From Acidobacteriota bacterium (GTDB lineage: Bacteria; Acidobacteriota; Terriglobia; Bryobacterales; Bryobacteraceae), in contig JANXXI010000224.1 of the NCBI GenBank assembly GCA_025350695.1, forward strand, positions 1-62,272: DNA of 62,272 bases, given 5' to 3'. The notes under the pieces are model-generated. The model was not told where the DNA came from. It made no database searches and saw only the letters and a program-made list of their open reading frames with translations. The position numbers were made by a program, and so were the translations under genes. How positions within the stretch are numbered: the stretch's first letter is position 1; each line of letters begins with the position of its first letter. Positions 61,468-62,272 of the stretch are shown piece after piece.

Positions 61468-61850
61468 TTACCAAGTGCGGCGCACGTGATAGGCGTCGAA
61501 AATCTTTTCATTGCTTACGATGGGCATGTTCTCTGCTTGCGCCTGCGCCATTAACATTCTGTCGAATGGATCCTTGTGTTCGCCTGGCAGTGGGCCTGCT
61601 CACTGACCATGCTCGACGGTGATCGCGAGTTCCAGAAAACCAAGTTTCCTAACTCGGGCAGAGAAATCCGCCGCCATGGAAGCGGCGCCGGGAAGTCTGC
61701 CGATGCGGAATTTCGTCGCCACTTCCCATGGCCGCGCATAACGAAGATCTCAGTCTCGAAGGAGGACAAAATACTGAACTTCTTTCGGGATAGCAGCGGA
61801 TCGTTCGTGGCCCACCAGAGCAGCGTGTAGGTGTCAAGCAGGACGCGCAT
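61468..61850 (-). pseudogene. VapC-type PIN toxin, frameshifted
   Basis: The minus strand starts MRVLLDTYTLLWWATNDPLL (a PIN domain start), but after ETEIFV the frame shifts; the continuation in the next frame is WEVATKFRIGRLPGAASMAA, DFSARVRKLGFLELAITVEH then an in-frame TGA, then AGPLPGEHKDPFDRMLMAQA, QAENMPIVSNEKIFDAYHVR to a stop at 61468-61470. One frameshift and one internal stop therefore separate otherwise typical VapC motifs, including the second acidic cluster DPFDRM. The toxin should be inactive. Confidence 0.8.
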
Positions 61851-61856
61851 TGGCCA

Positions 61857-62081
61857 CTACTGCCAACCTTCCAGTTCTTCCGGTGGCAGAGGATCGAAGA
61901 ATGCCGGTAACACTCGAACTCGCCGCTGAACATTCCTGGCTTACTTTTTTTTGCAGGGGGAATGATCGGCACTAGACGCACCGCCTGCTTCTTGCCCCGG
62001 GCGATTGATTACTTCTTCGCCGCGCTCGGCTTTTTCAATGAGACGGGATAGATTCGTTTTGGCTTCGTGAATCGTTGCTAG
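61857..62081 (-). pseudogene. Phd/YefM-type antitoxin, frameshifted
   Basis: Upstream of the broken vapC, the minus strand reads LATIHEAKTNLSRLIEKAER, GEEVINR in one frame, then VRLVPIIPPAKKSKPGMFSG, EFE in another, and RVLPAFFDPLPPEELEGWQ in a third, ending at 61857-61859, six bases from the vapC start. This is a Phd-type antitoxin with two frameshifts and no start codon. Toxin and antitoxin have decayed together. Confidence 0.75.
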
Positions 62082-62154
62082 ATATCAGGCTTCTCGTGTT
62101 GGTTAGCTAACTCTACATTAGCTAAGTTGGAAAAGCATATTCTCATCGAAGGAT

Positions 62155-62185
62155 GAGCCTGAAGGTCGGCCTTTAGACCGGGCTC
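62155..62185 (+). terminator. Possible hairpin with T-rich tail at the right edge
   Basis: GAGCC (62155-62159) and GGCTC (62181-62185) enclose a second short stem (GGTC/GACC), and the downstream sequence is T-rich (CCTTTGTGTTTTCTTG). This resembles a weak intrinsic terminator on the plus strand, but no gene reads into it from the left. A low-complexity T/G/C-rich stretch continues to about 62225. The rest of 62082-62272 contains nothing else that I recognise. Confidence 0.35.
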
Positions 62186-62272
62186 CTTTGTGTTTTCTTG
62201 TTTTCTTGTTTTGTTGTTTGGATTGGTAAAGGCACAACCGCAGTCGAGGCGGTGGGAATGTGGGAATCGCGT

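Noticed and set aside
1-62272. CRISPR array, rRNA operon or prophage
   Set aside because: No regularly spaced repeats, no rRNA-like sequence and no phage structural or integrase genes were seen.

Overview
The window looks like chromosomal DNA of an Acidobacteriota member close to Bryobacterales/Solibacterales. The evidence is gene content: a PSCyt-DUF1549-DUF1553 protein with a DUF1501 partner, very large TonB-dependent receptors with N-terminal carboxypeptidase-regulatory-like domains (Oar type), a Ser/Thr kinase divergent from an ECF sigma factor, a HEAT-repeat remnant and an ANRANAQ-type remnant that I associate with this group. The assignment is an inference from gene families, not from a marker gene. 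No rRNA, tRNA or CRISPR was seen.

Layout. 1-4.8 kb is a mobile or decayed patch: the 5' end of an SSS-family symporter gene, an ISKra4-type insertion sequence (TIRs at 136 and 1975, two ORFs linked by a probable -1 frameshift), a broken IS4-type transposase, two tandem paralogous lipoprotein genes of low GC, and the 3' stub of a rhodanese gene. 4.8-12 kb holds a sulfatase, an unknown four-helix membrane protein, and a minus-strand operon of two M16 peptidase-like proteins and a LolA-like protein. 12-18 kb holds regulators: a FliA-type sigma factor, a TonB-like protein, and an ECF sigma factor divergent from a membrane Ser/Thr kinase, with a palindromic repeat between. 18.5-23 kb has an intact VapBC module and the PSCyt/DUF1501 pair. 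23-29.4 kb has a broken pseudopilin, a VOC protein, a zinc-ribbon membrane protein, and a putative metal-linked trio (CCxxxGKHxC secreted protein, TonB receptor, sialidase-fold protein).

29.7-34 kb is housekeeping: aroC-def-fmt-argJ plus a small periplasmic protein, read leftwards. 34-39.6 kb holds an eight-heme cytochrome c, a TolC/RND deletion fusion, a DUF1684 protein, a dienelactone hydrolase and a dead HEAT-repeat gene. 39.7-46.5 kb holds two TonB receptors with possible regulatory DNA before each, and a MerR-TPR fusion. 46.5-49 kb is mostly debris (a broken secreted protein, a group II intron-like 3' end, another dead gene) around one SDR dehydrogenase. 49-56.5 kb holds a PepSY protein with a two-component system, recX, a YtxH protein, an M1 peptidase and an O-methyltransferase. 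56.4-62.3 kb holds a PhoX-like remnant, a DUF488 protein, an ECF sigma/anti-sigma/thioredoxin operon, a second YtxH protein, a P5C dehydrogenase and a dead Phd-VapC module.

The most striking global property is decay. About eleven loci are clearly broken by frameshifts, in-frame stops or deletions, beside intact housekeeping genes. The most open functional questions are the tandem lipoprotein pair between IS remnants, the Cys/His protein-receptor-sialidase trio, the MerR-TPR regulator and the sigma/anti-sigma/thioredoxin operon.
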